From Salinigranum salinum (GTDB lineage Archaea; Halobacteriota; Halobacteria; Halobacteriales; Haloferacaceae): a DNA stretch of 64,000 nt. Every line of letters starts with the position of its first letter. Positions within the stretch are counted from its first letter, which is position 1. This document shows, piece after piece, positions 1-9,350 of this stretch. The DNA is taken from contig NZ_VTOJ01000002.1 of NCBI RefSeq assembly GCF_009176545.1, positions 868,001 through 932,000 of the forward strand. The letters run 5' to 3'. The notes below the pieces were generated by a model. It ran no database searches. It was not told the DNA's origin and was given only the letters and a program-made list of their open reading frames with translations. Position numbers and translations under genes: made by a program.

Positions 1-1556
1 GTGTCCGCGGAGGTGACGATGAAGACGACGATGAGCCCGAGGAACAAGAAGACGAGCAGGCGGTCCAGCGGGAGCGCCGCCAGGACGGGGAAGCCGACGA
101 CGGCCTCCGAGCCGCCGTACTGCTGGACGACGGCGAGGACGTCCGCACGGCCCGTGTGCTGCAGCGAGAGGGTGGTGCCACCGAGCAGGACGAACCAGGC
201 GACGGTCGCGGCGGAGGTGGCGACGCCGCCCGTAAAGACGACGGTCCGGATCCGCCGGCCCTTCGAGAGCGCCGCGAGGAAGAGGCCGGCGAAGGGCGCC
301 CACGAGAACCACCACGACCAGTTCCAGACGGTCCACGCGGCCACCCACGGGCCGTCGAAAAAGAGGCTCATCGGGAGGAAGTTCAGGGTGTACGAGCCGA
401 GCGCGGCCGAGCCGGCGTCGGCGACGAACGAGCGAGGTCCGACGCCGACGAGCAAGAGCGCGAACAGCGCGAACAGCCCGAGCGTCACTCCCGAGATCCG
501 TCGGATCCCCCGCTGGACGCCGCTCTCGGCGGAGACGACGTAGATGAGCGTCAGCCCGGCGACGAAGACGACGGGGCCGACGTCGCCGTAGGCGACGCCC
601 CACTGGAAGTCGATGCCGGCGAGGAACTGCTGGGCGACGAAGGCGATCGAGGTGGCGATCCCGCCGATGGTCGCGAAGATGGCCAGCACGTCGACGACCG
701 TCGCCCACCGGCTCCGGAGTCCGTCGACGCCGAGGAACGGGGCCAGGATGGTCGACACGCGGAGGGGAGCGCCGAGCTGGTAGGTGAAGTAGGCGATGGG
801 AACGCCGACGACGAGGTAGGCACACCACGCCGAGAAGCCCCAGTGGAACAGCGCGTACGTGAGCGCGGCCACGACCGCGGCGTCCGATCGGGGGGCGACG
901 TCGAAGAACGGCGGCGGGGTCCCGTAGTGAAAGAGCGCCTCGGCCGGCCCCCAGAAGACGATGCCGGCGGCGATGCCCGCGGTGAAGAACATCGCGAAGT
1001 ACGTCGGGTAGGTGTACGTCGGTTCGGCGTCCGGGCCACCGAGTCTGATCTCGCCCCACGGCCCGAGGAGCAAGAAGAGACAGTAGCAGACACAGAGGAA
1101 CATCGCACCGAGAAACAGCCAGCCTAGCTCCTGAAGCAACAGGTTCTCGACGGTGCTCACGGCGCGTCCCGTCGTGGTGGGGAGTACGATCTGTGCGAGG
1201 AAGAACAGCACCAGCACGGCGACCGGCACGCCGAACGTCGCCGGGTCCTGCCGCCCGACGAACGACCGGAGCGCCGCGAGCGGCGAGAGGTGACGCACCC
1301 TGAGCAGATACGGGGCGTCCCTGCGCCGCCCCTCGTCGGCCTCGGCGTCGTTCGCGAGCGGGAGGAGCGCGAGATACGCCAGGCCGGAGCCGAAGAAGAG
1401 GAGTGCGGCGACCAGCAGGGCGCGCCCGGGAATCACGGAGCCGACGAACACCGGAAAGAAGAACACCGTGACGACGAGCACGCCCGAGAGCGTACACACC
1501 GGGACGAGCGTCTTGCGGACGGCGGCCTCGACCGCGTCGTACCCGTGCGTCGCCAT
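1..1556 (-). CDS. BCCT-family transporter (betaine/carnitine/choline type), 3' end cut by window
   Basis: A secondary transporter of the BCCT family, which moves quaternary-ammonium or sulfonium osmolytes across the membrane. About 518 codons are visible from the ATG at 1556; the C-terminus lies beyond position 1. Many hydrophobic segments are present, with the family's tryptophan-rich segment (WNWSWWFSWAPF) and an early helix MFFTAGIAAGIVFWG, where the betaine/Na+-type motif MGIGLMF is replaced by IAAGIVF. That difference from the second BCCT at 5584-7380 suggests another substrate or coupling ion. A TATA-like AATATATCC on the minus strand (1581-1589) sits 26-30 nt before the ATG, so a leaderless transcript is likely. 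The potassium channel gene is divergent. Family call is firm; substrate is unknown. Confidence 0.85.
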   Translation of the reverse strand, partial: MATHGYDAVEAAVRKTLVPVCTLSGVLVVTVFFFPVFVGSVIPGRALLVAALLFFGSGLAYLALLPLANDAEADEGRRRDAPYLLRVRHLSPLAALRSFVGRQDPATFGVPVAVLVLFFLAQIVLPTTTGRAVSTVENLLLQELGWLFLGAMFLCVCYCLFLLLGPWGEIRLGGPDAEPTYTYPTYFAMFFTAGIAAGIVFWGPAEALFHYGTPPPFFDVAPRSDAAVVAALTYALFHWGFSAWCAYLVVGVPIAYFTYQLGAPLRVSTILAPFLGVDGLRSRWATVVDVLAIFATIGGIATSIAFVAQQFLAGIDFQWGVAYGDVGPVVFVAGLTLIYVVSAESGVQRGIRRISGVTLGLFALFALLLVGVGPRSFVADAGSAALGSYTLNFLPMSLFFDGPWVAAWTVWNWSWWFSWAPFAGLFLAALSKGRRIRTVVFTGGVATSAATVAWFVLLGGTTLSLQHTGRADVLAVVQQYGGSEAVVGFPVLAALPLDRLLVFLFLGLIVVFIVTSAD

Positions 1557-1580
1557 ACCACACGTATCGACGCCGACAGG

Positions 1581-1640
1581 GATATATTGTCGGTCGAGAC
1601 CCCGCGACGGGGAGTCGACGTTCGCCGCGGAGCTTTTATA
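1581..1640. promoter_or_regulatory. Divergent promoter pair for the BCCT transporter and RCK channel genes
   Basis: In the 109-bp gap between the divergent starts there are two AT-rich elements. AATATATCC on the minus strand (1581-1589) is placed for leaderless transcription of the transporter (start 1556). TTTATA (1635-1640) lies 26-31 nt before the GTG at 1666 of the channel gene. The spacing fits archaeal TATA boxes. The elements are seen directly; their use is inferred. Confidence 0.6.
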
Positions 1641-1665
1641 GCCGTCCGTCAGTAGATCCGACACC

Positions 1666-2982
1666 GTGGCGAACGATCCGTCGGAACCCTCCGAGACGCG
1701 GATGGACGCCGCCCTCCGCGAGCTGTTCTCCCACGGGGAGCGCGTCCCGCTGGTCTACTGGCGGCGGTTCTCCGGCGCGAAGGCGACGGTGCTGGCCACC
1801 GGCGCGGTGGGCATCCTCGCGTTCATCACCGGCCTGTCGCACCTCAGTCAGGGCGGTGCGTCTTTCGACGGCCCGCTCGCACCGGTCGTCCCGGCGGGCA
1901 CCGCCGGTCTCGTCCAGCTCGCGGGCGTGCTCCTCGGGTTCGTCCTCGGCGGGGTCGCGGCCGGGATGCAGCGCCGCTACCGGCTCGCGTGGTGGGGAGC
2001 CGCCGTGGCACTCCCGCTGGCGCTGGTGCTCCCGCTGGTGACCGCCGAGGCGACCGACGTCCTGCTGTTCGGCAGCGCGGCGATCACGCTCCCGCTCGTC
2101 GTCTACAACCGCGGGGGGTTCGACCGGCGGGTCGAACTCTCGCCGTTTCAGGCCGCCGCACTGACCACGCTCGTCGCCGTCCAGCTGTACGGAACCGTCG
2201 GCGCGTACGTCCTTCGCGAGCAGTATACGGGCATCGAGACGTGGACGGATGCCGTCTACTACGTCGTGGTCACCGGGACCACCGTCGGCTACGGCGACGC
2301 GACACCCACGACGGCGGACGCGAAGCTGTTCACGCTCTCGGTGCTCCTCGTCGGGACGGCGGCGTTCGGCGCCGCGTTCGGATCGTTCATCGTCCCGGCG
2401 CTCGAAACCAGGCTCACGGCCGCATTCGGTACCATGACCGCATCTGAACTCACGCTGCTCGAGGACCACGTCGTCGTCCTCGGCTCCGGCGACCTCACCG
2501 AACCGCTCCTCGACGAACTCGACGCCGAAGACGTCGTGGTGGTCACGCTCGACACGGAGGCGGCCTCGGCGCTCCGCGACCGCGACGTCAGCGTGCTCAC
2601 CGACGACCCCACCGACACGGAGGCACTGCTGGACGCGCGAGTGGACGTCGCACGTGGGGTCGTCGCGGCCACCGACGACGACGCACGGAACACCCTGGCG
2701 ATCATCGCCGCCCGGCAGGCGAACCCCGACGTCCGGATCGTCGCGGCGGCGACCGACCAGCGACACGTCGACAAACTCGAGGGGGTGGGTGCCGACGCGG
2801 TGATCAGCCCGGCGGTCATCGGCGGGCAGTTGCTCGGCCGATCGGTCCTCGGCGAGGCCGACCCACTGCTGTCGGACCCGGACGCGGCCGACACCACGGA
2901 CCCGGACACGGCCGACACCACGGACGACGACGCGGCCGACACCACGGACGACGACGCGGTCGACCCCGGTCCGTCGACGTAG
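1666..2982 (+). CDS. Two-TM potassium channel with RCK (TrkA-N) domain
   Basis: A K+ channel subunit of 438 residues starting at GTG 1666. The N-terminal half has hydrophobic segments and a pore loop with the selectivity filter TVGYGD at residues 206-211. A TrkA-N/RCK nucleotide-binding region follows (about residues 265-390, including VVVLGSGDL and a Rossmann-like alternation). The last ~35 residues are an acidic repeat of DAADTT/DTADTT units, which could be a flexible or halophilic tail. It sits between an osmolyte transporter and a UspA gene, consistent with salt-stress physiology. K+ channel identity is secure from the filter; gating ligand is unknown. Confidence 0.88.
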   Translation: MANDPSEPSETRMDAALRELFSHGERVPLVYWRRFSGAKATVLATGAVGILAFITGLSHLSQGGASFDGPLAPVVPAGTAGLVQLAGVLLGFVLGGVAAGMQRRYRLAWWGAAVALPLALVLPLVTAEATDVLLFGSAAITLPLVVYNRGGFDRRVELSPFQAAALTTLVAVQLYGTVGAYVLREQYTGIETWTDAVYYVVVTGTTVGYGDATPTTADAKLFTLSVLLVGTAAFGAAFGSFIVPALETRLTAAFGTMTASELTLLEDHVVVLGSGDLTEPLLDELDAEDVVVVTLDTEAASALRDRDVSVLTDDPTDTEALLDARVDVARGVVAATDDDARNTLAIIAARQANPDVRIVAAATDQRHVDKLEGVGADAVISPAVIGGQLLGRSVLGEADPLLSDPDAADTTDPDTADTTDDDAADTTDDDAVDPGPST

Positions 2983-3067
2983 CGGGGCGGTGTGCCGCGC
3001 CGAGATCCGTCGTTCGCTCCCAAAGCTATTTACTTTTGATAGGAAAACAGATACCGGGCGACAACAG

Positions 3068-3508
3068 ATGTACGATACCATTCTCGTTCCGTTCGACGGG
3101 AGCAAAGAGGCGCGAAAGGGAGCACAGCACGGCATCGAACTCGCAGCGGCGCTCGGGTCGACCATCCACGCGCTGTACGTCATCGACCTCCCGGGCCACC
3201 CCCGGACGGTGTATCTCAGCGCCAGCGACGACGAGATGAAGGAGGAGTACCAAGAGTACGCGGAGGAAGTCACGGCGGAACTCTGTGAGATGGCGGAGAA
3301 AGCCGGTGTCGACTGCGTCACGGCGATCCGGACCGGCAAGCCCGCCGAGGACATCGTCGAGTACGCCGACGAGGAGGAGATGGACGCCATCGTGATCGGG
3401 AGCGCCTACCGCGGGAAGTTCCGGGCACTGCTGGGGAGCACCGCCGACAACGTCATCCGGACCTCCCGGGTGCCGGTGATCACGACCCGGACGCGGTTCG
3501 ACGAGTAA
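3068..3508 (+). CDS. Universal stress protein, UspA family
   Basis: A single-domain Usp protein of 146 residues beginning MYDTILVPFDGS, the usual first strand and ATP-loop start. The C-terminal GSAYRGKFRALLGSTADNV matches the family's G-2x-G-9x-G(S/T) nucleotide-binding pattern. The ATG at 3068 was chosen over an upstream in-frame start because the family begins here. A TATA-like TTTACTTTTGAT precedes it at about 3028-3040. Probably a cytoplasmic ATP-binding stress protein; the exact role cannot be read from sequence. Confidence 0.85.
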   Translation: MYDTILVPFDGSKEARKGAQHGIELAAALGSTIHALYVIDLPGHPRTVYLSASDDEMKEEYQEYAEEVTAELCEMAEKAGVDCVTAIRTGKPAEDIVEYADEEEMDAIVIGSAYRGKFRALLGSTADNVIRTSRVPVITTRTRFDE

Positions 3509-3599
3509 CCCGGGTCCGTCCCGACCCCTGGAGGCGTCGGTCCACGACACGGTCGTCGCGGCGGTGACGACCGGGTCGACCGCCAGCGTGGCGTCCCGG

Positions 3600-3764
3600 T
3601 TAGCCGCCTCGCTGGAGCCGTCTCGCTCGCAGATAGATGACGATGCTCGCGCTGAAGAAGCTCACGCCCGCGACGCCGAAGTTCCCACGGCTCATGGAGA
3701 ACAGGGCGATCCCGATCAGTGCAACCGCGAGGGCCGCGAGCGCTGCTGGAATCAACTCGACCAT
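3600..3764 (-). CDS. Small two-helix membrane protein
   Basis: A 54-residue protein from ATG 3764 to TAA 3600-3602. Two hydrophobic helices (about residues 5-22 and 31-45) are separated by a short SRGNFG turn, and the C-terminus is basic (RARRLQRGG), suggesting the positive end is cytoplasmic. It lies downstream of, and on the same strand as, the zinc-ribbon gene at 3851-4267. A longer in-frame extension upstream is arginine-rich and unlike haloarchaeal coding sequence, so I used the internal ATG. Function unknown. Confidence 0.55.
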   Translation of the reverse strand: MVELIPAALAALAVALIGIALFSMSRGNFGVAGVSFFSASIVIYLRARRLQRGG

Positions 3765-3850
3765 GGACTCTCGGGTGATTCCGACGACGTGGGCAGGGTC
3801 CAATAGTGTGTCCCTCGCGTCGCGGATCGGCTTCGGTGTTCGGCCACCGC

Positions 3851-4267
3851 TCAGAACGAGTGCCCGATCTCCCAGTGGTACCGACAGCTGTGGCACGTCG
3901 CCCACTCGGGGACGTCCACGCTGTCTGGGTGTCGCCGCCCGTGTTCCATCCGGTCGCGACAGACGGGACACACCAGAGACAGCAGTTCCAGATCGCCGAA
4001 CTCCTCGGGGCCGTACTCGGCGGTACAGCGCGGACAGTCGATGCGATCGTACGGGTCGGCCTGGCGGATCTCGCTGGCGCACTGACCACAACGGAGCTGA
4101 GCCGGCGGGCGTTTCGCCCAGCCGGTGTCGCCGTCGATCGTGGTCGTGTGTGTCTCGGGGATCGAGAGACGGAAGTTCTCGAAGTCGTCGTCCGCTCGCA
4201 GCGGGTCGACCAGCCGCTCGACCACCAGCTTGAGCGTCTCGAACACAACCTGAAAGTATCCCGCCAC
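3851..4267 (-). CDS. Zinc-ribbon protein with four CxxC pairs
   Basis: A 138-residue protein starting at GTG 4267. The N-terminal third is helical and amphipathic. Four cysteine pairs follow (CGQC, CPRC, CPVC, CHSC), enough for two zinc ribbons. The second half is compact and ends HSCRYHWEIGHSF. An AT-rich element is found upstream on the minus strand. I do not recognise a named family. Two zinc ribbons of this spacing can bind nucleic acid or protein. The 54-residue membrane protein follows on the same strand. Confidence 0.6.
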   Translation of the reverse strand: MAGYFQVVFETLKLVVERLVDPLRADDDFENFRLSIPETHTTTIDGDTGWAKRPPAQLRCGQCASEIRQADPYDRIDCPRCTAEYGPEEFGDLELLSLVCPVCRDRMEHGRRHPDSVDVPEWATCHSCRYHWEIGHSF

Positions 4268-4412
4268 GTTGTGGTATCGTATCGCGAACGTAATAGTTCG
4301 ATCGGCGACGGGGCCCGTGCGCGCACAGCGAGCGACCGACGGACGACGGGATCAAGGGGTCGATCGGACGGACGTCGACAGGTTTTCCCGGTCACCTCCG
4401 CAACGAAGAGGT

Positions 4413-5018
4413 ATGAGTTCGGGCCCCGTGCGGCTGGCCGCGGTCGGTGTGGGCGTGCTGGCGAGCGTCCCCGGCGTGGTCACGGCGCAGCCGCTGGGCC
4501 CGTCGGCCATCGTCGACGCCCCACCGTCGGTCCGGGCCGTCGTCTCGTTCGTGCTCGTGTTGCTGTTCGGCGGTGCCCTGCTCGTCCGGTACGAGGGGTT
4601 CGTCGAGCGATCTATCGACTCCTCGAGGGAGCGGCTGCTGGTGTCGGTCGTGTACGGCGCGATCGCGTACGGTCTCGTCGGCTTCGCCTGTGTGTACGCG
4701 TACAGCCAGCTGGCTCGCCTCGGTGTCGGGGGGTCGGTGCTCACGACGGTCGCCGTGGTCGCCGCGGGCGTCGTTCTCCTGACCCTGGCTGGGCTCGGCT
4801 TCGTCGTGGTCGGGACCCTCCTCACCGAACTGCAGGGGCCCCGCCAGCCGTGGACCGGGCTGGTCGTCGGCGCGTCGATCAGTGCGGTCGCGTGGTTCGC
4901 CCTCCCGCTCGCCGCCGGCGTGGTCGCCTGGCTCGCTGTCACCGCCGTCGGAATCGGCGGCCCGACCCGGAAGTGGGTCCACGCGTCGCAGACGCGGCCC
5001 GTCGAGACCGACGCCTGA
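4413..5018 (+). CDS. Integral membrane protein, unknown function
   Basis: A 201-residue protein from ATG 4413. An N-terminal hydrophobic segment with an AQ-type end could be a cleavable signal or first helix. Four or five further hydrophobic stretches follow (VVSFVLVLLFGGALLV, LLVSVVYGAIAYGLVGF, VLTTVAVVAAGVVLL and two near the C-terminus). The segments are rich in Val, Gly and Ala, as is common in haloarchaeal membrane proteins. No catalytic motif is visible and I do not recognise the family. Confidence 0.65.
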   Translation: MSSGPVRLAAVGVGVLASVPGVVTAQPLGPSAIVDAPPSVRAVVSFVLVLLFGGALLVRYEGFVERSIDSSRERLLVSVVYGAIAYGLVGFACVYAYSQLARLGVGGSVLTTVAVVAAGVVLLTLAGLGFVVVGTLLTELQGPRQPWTGLVVGASISAVAWFALPLAAGVVAWLAVTAVGIGGPTRKWVHASQTRPVETDA

Positions 5019-5172
5019 GTGGTCACGCGCGACACCAGCGGCGAGAGCTGCTCGTCCGAGACCGACGGCCACGACGACACCGAGCGTCGAGTAGTGGACG
5101 TCGGGCGAACGGAGGGTGGATACCGGGGGACCGGTGACCAACGCTCTTGTGGGTGGCCGACGTAGTTCTCGT

Positions 5173-5400
5173 ATGACGTTCCTCGCGCTCCAGCTGGGTG
5201 GGTCGGGACTGCTCGAATCCATCTCGCAACTGGCCGTCATCGGCGGAACACTCGTGCTGGTGCTCGGTCTCGTCGCGTTCGGCGCGTTCGTCTACAAGAG
5301 CCTCAAAGGAGGGGTCGAGTGGCCCGACGACGTCGACGAGGATGCCGACGACGGCGAGGTCAGACGTGGGGACTCGGACGACGAGTGGGAGTTCTACTGA
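5173..5400 (+). CDS. Small membrane protein with acidic tail
   Basis: A 75-residue protein starting at ATG 5173. One long hydrophobic helix (about residues 20-43) is followed by a basic YKSLKGG and a strongly acidic C-terminus rich in Asp, ending EWEFY. The layout predicts a single-pass protein with a cytoplasmic tail. Composition is typical of real haloarchaeal small proteins. Function unknown. Confidence 0.6.
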   Translation: MTFLALQLGGSGLLESISQLAVIGGTLVLVLGLVAFGAFVYKSLKGGVEWPDDVDEDADDGEVRRGDSDDEWEFY

Positions 5401-5583
5401 CGCTGTGCGTCCCGGAGTCGGTAGACACCGACACGGGACGCGACGCACGACCGAGCGACACGGGACGGAGAACCGGACGCGAACGTGCGAGCGCCTCGTG
5501 TACGAGACGAACGGTCGCAGAACGAGAAGCGATGAGTGGAGTGTGGTCGACGAGACGAGACGACGGAAGACCGACGCGACGCA

Positions 5584-7380
5584 TCAGTCGCCGCTCGGCG
5601 TGTCGTCGCCCTCCCGTAAGCTCGTCACCATCTCGTCGCCGGAGGTGATCACCTCCACTTCGCCCTCGGCGGTGAGTTCCTCGATACGCTGGGCGAACGT
5701 GTCGGATTCGAGGATCTCGTACTCGTTGTCGAGGCCGAGGTAGACCGTGTAACACATCAGGCACAGGATCACCGCGAACGGTAACCCGGTGGTGATCGAC
5801 GCGGTCTGCAGCGCGCTCAGCCCGCCGCCGAACAGCAGGACGGCCGCGACGGCGCCCTCGGTGACCGCCCAGAAGACGCGCTGGGCCTTCGGGACGTCGT
5901 GCTTGCCACCCGAGGTGAGGTGGTCGATGACGAGCGACCCCGAGTCCGAGGAGGTGACGAAGAACGTCACCACGAGGAACGTCGCGAGGATGCCCGAGAC
6001 GGCCCCGAGCGGGAACTGCGCGAGCATGGAGAACATCGCGATGGTCTGGCCCTGGTTCGCCACGGCGGAAGCGATGCCGCCGCCGCCGACGAGTTCGACC
6101 CAGAGCGCCGAGCCGCCGAAGGTCGACAGCCAGAGGAACGAGAACAGCGCCGGCAGGAACAGCACGCCGAGCACGAACTCGCGGACCGTCCGGCCCTTCG
6201 AGATGCGCGCGATGAACATCCCGACGAACGGCGACCACGCGATCCACCAGCCCCAGTAGAAGATGGTCCAGCTCCCCATCCAGCCCTTGACCGTGTAGCC
6301 GCCGAGGGCGGCGGTGCCCCCGACGGTGCCGGTGAAGAAGCTGAGCGTGAGCAGGTTGCCGAGGTACGCGGCGAGGCCGTCGGCCATCGTGCCGAAGATG
6401 AACACGGTCGGGCCGACGATGAGCATGAAGCCCAGCAGCGCGAACATCAGGTAGAGGTTGAGCGTGCTCAGCCGCTTGACCCCACCGTCGAGGCCTGCCG
6501 CGACGGACGCCGTGGCGATAGCCGTGATGCCCGCGATCAGGACGACCTGCGGGATCGTCCCGGTCGGGATGCTCACCAGCCCGAGGGTGTCCCCGATCAC
6601 GAACGAGAGCCCGGTGTTCACCTGCGCGACGCCGAGCCCGAGCGACGTAGCGAGACCGAACAGCGTCGCGAACACGGTCACCAGGTCGATGACGTGTCCG
6701 GGCCAGCCGTAGATCCGTTCACCCAGGAGCGGCCAGAACACCGACCGGAACGTCAGCGGCAGGCCGCGATTGAACGAGAAGAACGCCAGTCCCAGCCCGA
6801 CGAGACCGTAGATGGCCCACGGGTGGAAGCCCCAGTGGAAGAACGTCTGCGCCATCGCGGCTGTCGCGGCGCCCGCTCCGCCACCGGCAGCGTCGAACGC
6901 GGGTGGGACGACCATGAAGTCCGAGGCGTCGGAGCCGAAGTGCCACATCGGCTCGGCCACGCTGAAGAACATGAGGCCGATCCCCATCCCGGCGCTGAAC
7001 AGCATCGCCATCCAGGAGAAGTCGTCGAACTCCTTCTCGGCTTTCACGCCACCGATTCGGATACTCCCGTACTTGCTGATGGCGAAGTAGACGATCGCGA
7101 TGATGAAGACGTTCACCGCGAGGATGTAGAACCAGCCAAAGGTCGTGTTGATGAAGTTAAATATCGCGCTGTACGCCGCCGACGCCTGTTCGCCGAGGAG
7201 GATGGTGACCGCGACGAACAGTGCGATGATCACGAGGGCGATCGGGAAGACGACCGGGTGGACGTCGAACCCCCATTTGACGATGTTCGTGTCCCCGGGT
7301 TCCCGATCGGAGTCCGGGTGGAACAGCTCCACCTGGAGCCCGTCGGACATCTCCCCGGTGAGCTCTTCGTCGTTAGCCAT
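5584..7380 (-). CDS. BCCT-family transporter, probable Na+-coupled glycine betaine (or DMSP) uptake
   Basis: A complete 598-residue BCCT carrier from ATG 7380. It shows the Na+/betaine-type motif MGIGLMFF in the unwound helix and the tryptophan box YWGWWIAWSPF that lines the substrate site in BetP-like carriers, with twelve hydrophobic segments between acidic ends. The C-terminal tail (about residues 545-598) is hydrophilic and could sense osmotic state as in BetP, though it is acidic rather than basic. A Shine-Dalgarno GGAGGT (7386-7391) lies 5 nt before the ATG, implying a leadered mRNA. It lies in front of a glycine-betaine-type demethylation block, so its cargo may be nutrient as well as osmolyte. 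Confidence 0.9.
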   Translation of the reverse strand: MANDEELTGEMSDGLQVELFHPDSDREPGDTNIVKWGFDVHPVVFPIALVIIALFVAVTILLGEQASAAYSAIFNFINTTFGWFYILAVNVFIIAIVYFAISKYGSIRIGGVKAEKEFDDFSWMAMLFSAGMGIGLMFFSVAEPMWHFGSDASDFMVVPPAFDAAGGGAGAATAAMAQTFFHWGFHPWAIYGLVGLGLAFFSFNRGLPLTFRSVFWPLLGERIYGWPGHVIDLVTVFATLFGLATSLGLGVAQVNTGLSFVIGDTLGLVSIPTGTIPQVVLIAGITAIATASVAAGLDGGVKRLSTLNLYLMFALLGFMLIVGPTVFIFGTMADGLAAYLGNLLTLSFFTGTVGGTAALGGYTVKGWMGSWTIFYWGWWIAWSPFVGMFIARISKGRTVREFVLGVLFLPALFSFLWLSTFGGSALWVELVGGGGIASAVANQGQTIAMFSMLAQFPLGAVSGILATFLVVTFFVTSSDSGSLVIDHLTSGGKHDVPKAQRVFWAVTEGAVAAVLLFGGGLSALQTASITTGLPFAVILCLMCYTVYLGLDNEYEILESDTFAQRIEELTAEGEVEVITSGDEMVTSLREGDDTPSGD

Positions 7381-7928
7381 GCGTTACCTCCCTGTACTGT
7401 TCGATCGCGAAACCCTTCGTGTCGGTCATGAGTTATCCGTTGTGTCGGTCGTTGCGAGGTGCGGTGATCGACCGTGTCCGTCACGGCCGTCGGTGCGTTC
7501 GAGTCCGTCCGTTCGCGAGCGGAACCCGGTTCCGTCGCCGGTCGGGACGGACTGCGATTCTGCTGATGTCAGCCACCGGACGTCGCTCCCGTAGGGTGCG
7601 CGTGAGCGTACACAGTCGTGCTGTCGCGTACCGTCGACTACGTTGAGGCTCACCGACGTCGGCAGAGCCTCGCGTGGCATGGTGCGCGCCCGCCGCTCGC
7701 GGGCGACCGTCTCCCGTCGTGAGCACTGCGAGCCCGTGTCATGACACTGAGCCACACGAACTTGTTTGTATTGAATTATAAAAAACTTCGCGGCTTTGAT
7801 CTGTGGTAGTTATATAGTCGAGTGCGACCGTCGACGACGCGCGTTCGACACGCTCAGGTGTGTGAAACCGACACACAGACGTGAGTTCGGGTCGGCGAGC
7901 GAGGGGGCGACCCGTCGTCCGCGTCAGC
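7381..7928. other. 548-bp gap; leader and promoter region of the BCCT gene
   Basis: I find no convincing gene. Open frames here encode basic, arginine-rich sequence unlike this genome. The GGAGGT at 7386-7391 serves the BCCT start. The only strong minus-strand TATA is TTTTTTATAA at 7777-7786, which would give a 5' leader of about 370 nt. A second AT-rich TATATAG lies at 7811-7817. No clear riboswitch fold could be recognised by eye. Confidence 0.5.
7777..7786 (-). promoter_or_regulatory. TATA element upstream of the BCCT transporter
   Basis: The minus strand reads TTTTTTATAA in an otherwise GC-rich gap. Transcription would start near 7755 and run through about 370 nt of leader to the SD-preceded ATG at 7380. 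This is the only good candidate promoter for the transporter. Confidence 0.4.
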
Positions 7929-9176
7929 TCACGCGTTGAGATGTCTGACCTCGTAGCCGTGGCCACGGACAGAGCGGATAATGGCGCGCGCCTGGCCGGC
8001 ACCGCTCGTCTCGATAGTGAACACCAGATACGCCTCGCCGACGTCGAGTTCCGGCGACGACCGGTCGTGTCTGACATCCTGGATGTTGGCGCCGTGGTCG
8101 GCGACGACCCCCGACAGCTCCTGGAGTTTTCCGGGCTGGTCGTCGATCCGCACCCGGAGGCGGATGAGCTGTTCGCGGTCGGTGAGCGCGTGGACCAACA
8201 CCGTCTGGAGCATCGTCATGTCGAGGTTTCCGCCGCAGAGCAGCGGCATCACCGTCTCGCCCTCAACGTCGAGCCCGTCGCTCAGAAGCGCGGCGACGCT
8301 CGCGGCGCCAGCTCCCTCGACCACCTGTTTGGCGCGTTCGAGCAGCAGCAACACCGCGCGGGCGATCTCGCCGTCGGTGACGGTGACGATCTCGTCGACG
8401 TGGCGCTGGATCAACGAGAGCGTCAGCTCCGAGATCCCACCGGTCGCGATGCCGTCGGCGATCGTGTCGACCGAGTCCAGCGTCTGCGGCACGCCCTTGT
8501 CGAGGCTCCGGGGCACGGTCGCCGCGCCCGACGCCTGGACGCCCACGATCCGCGTCTCGGGCGAGAGTTCGGCGAACGCGGTGGCGATGCCCGAGATGAG
8601 GCCACCGCCGCCGATGGGGACGATGACGGTGTCGACCGAGGGCAGATCCTCGTGCATCTCGATCCCGAGGGTACCCTGCCCCGCGACGATGGCGGGGTCG
8701 TCGTACGCGTGGACGAACTGCACCGTCTCGTCGTCCTCGACGAGCCCCTGCGCGTAACTCATCGCCTCGCGGAAGTCCTGACCGACGAGTTCGACCGTGG
8801 CGCCGTAGTCGCGGGTGGCGTCGACCTTGGTCTGTGGTGCGGTCTTCGGCATGACGATGGTGGAGCCGACGCCGAGCTTCGTCGCTGCCAGCGCCACGCC
8901 CTGCGCGTGGTTGCCCGCGCTGGCCGCGACGACCCGCTCGACGGTGAGCTCGTCGTCCGTCTTGAGCTGTTTGATCTTGTTGTACGCCCCGCGGGTCTTG
9001 AACGAGCCCGTCCACTGGAGGTGTTCCATCTTCAGGTGCACCTCGCCGCCCGTGAGTTCGTCGAGCGACGTGCTCCGCTCCACCGGCGTCCGTTTCACCA
9101 CCGTCTCGTCGTCGAACCGGCCGCGTGCCCGTTCGATGTCCGCGAACGAGACGGCGTCCGAGAGGTCCTGTGGCAT
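7929..9176 (-). CDS. ilvA: Threonine/serine ammonia-lyase, PLP-dependent, with ACT domain
   Basis: Threonine dehydratase family, 415 residues from ATG 9176. The PLP lysine is in GSFKTRGAYN (Lys60), the phosphate-binding glycine loop is PIGGGGLISG, and SAGNHAQGVA is the substrate-binding Asn loop. From about residue 330 an ACT-like domain begins (LIRLRVRIDDQPGKL). Enzymes of this length with one ACT domain are often the catabolic type acting on threonine and serine. Next to a sarcosine/dimethylglycine module it could drain serine made from glycine to pyruvate, but biosynthesis of isoleucine is equally possible. Confidence 0.88.
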   Translation of the reverse strand: MPQDLSDAVSFADIERARGRFDDETVVKRTPVERSTSLDELTGGEVHLKMEHLQWTGSFKTRGAYNKIKQLKTDDELTVERVVAASAGNHAQGVALAATKLGVGSTIVMPKTAPQTKVDATRDYGATVELVGQDFREAMSYAQGLVEDDETVQFVHAYDDPAIVAGQGTLGIEMHEDLPSVDTVIVPIGGGGLISGIATAFAELSPETRIVGVQASGAATVPRSLDKGVPQTLDSVDTIADGIATGGISELTLSLIQRHVDEIVTVTDGEIARAVLLLLERAKQVVEGAGAASVAALLSDGLDVEGETVMPLLCGGNLDMTMLQTVLVHALTDREQLIRLRVRIDDQPGKLQELSGVVADHGANIQDVRHDRSSPELDVGEAYLVFTIETSGAGQARAIIRSVRGHGYEVRHLNA

Positions 9177-9350
9177 ACCTGTACAGTCGACACCGGGGGG
9201 TCGTAAGTGTCCGTGTTCACGTCGTACGACTCGGGTGATCGTTCGTCCGCGCGTCGACGCCCCGGACTCGTGTCTGGGGGCACGGATCGATGTGGACGGA
9301 GCGAGCCAGGCGCGAGCGCGACGACGACGACGGGACGGACCGCGGCGTGT

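Noticed and set aside
3509-3600. tRNA or small RNA gene
   Set aside because: No cloverleaf with T-loop GGTTCRAATC and acceptor stem could be found here or in the other gaps scanned by eye.
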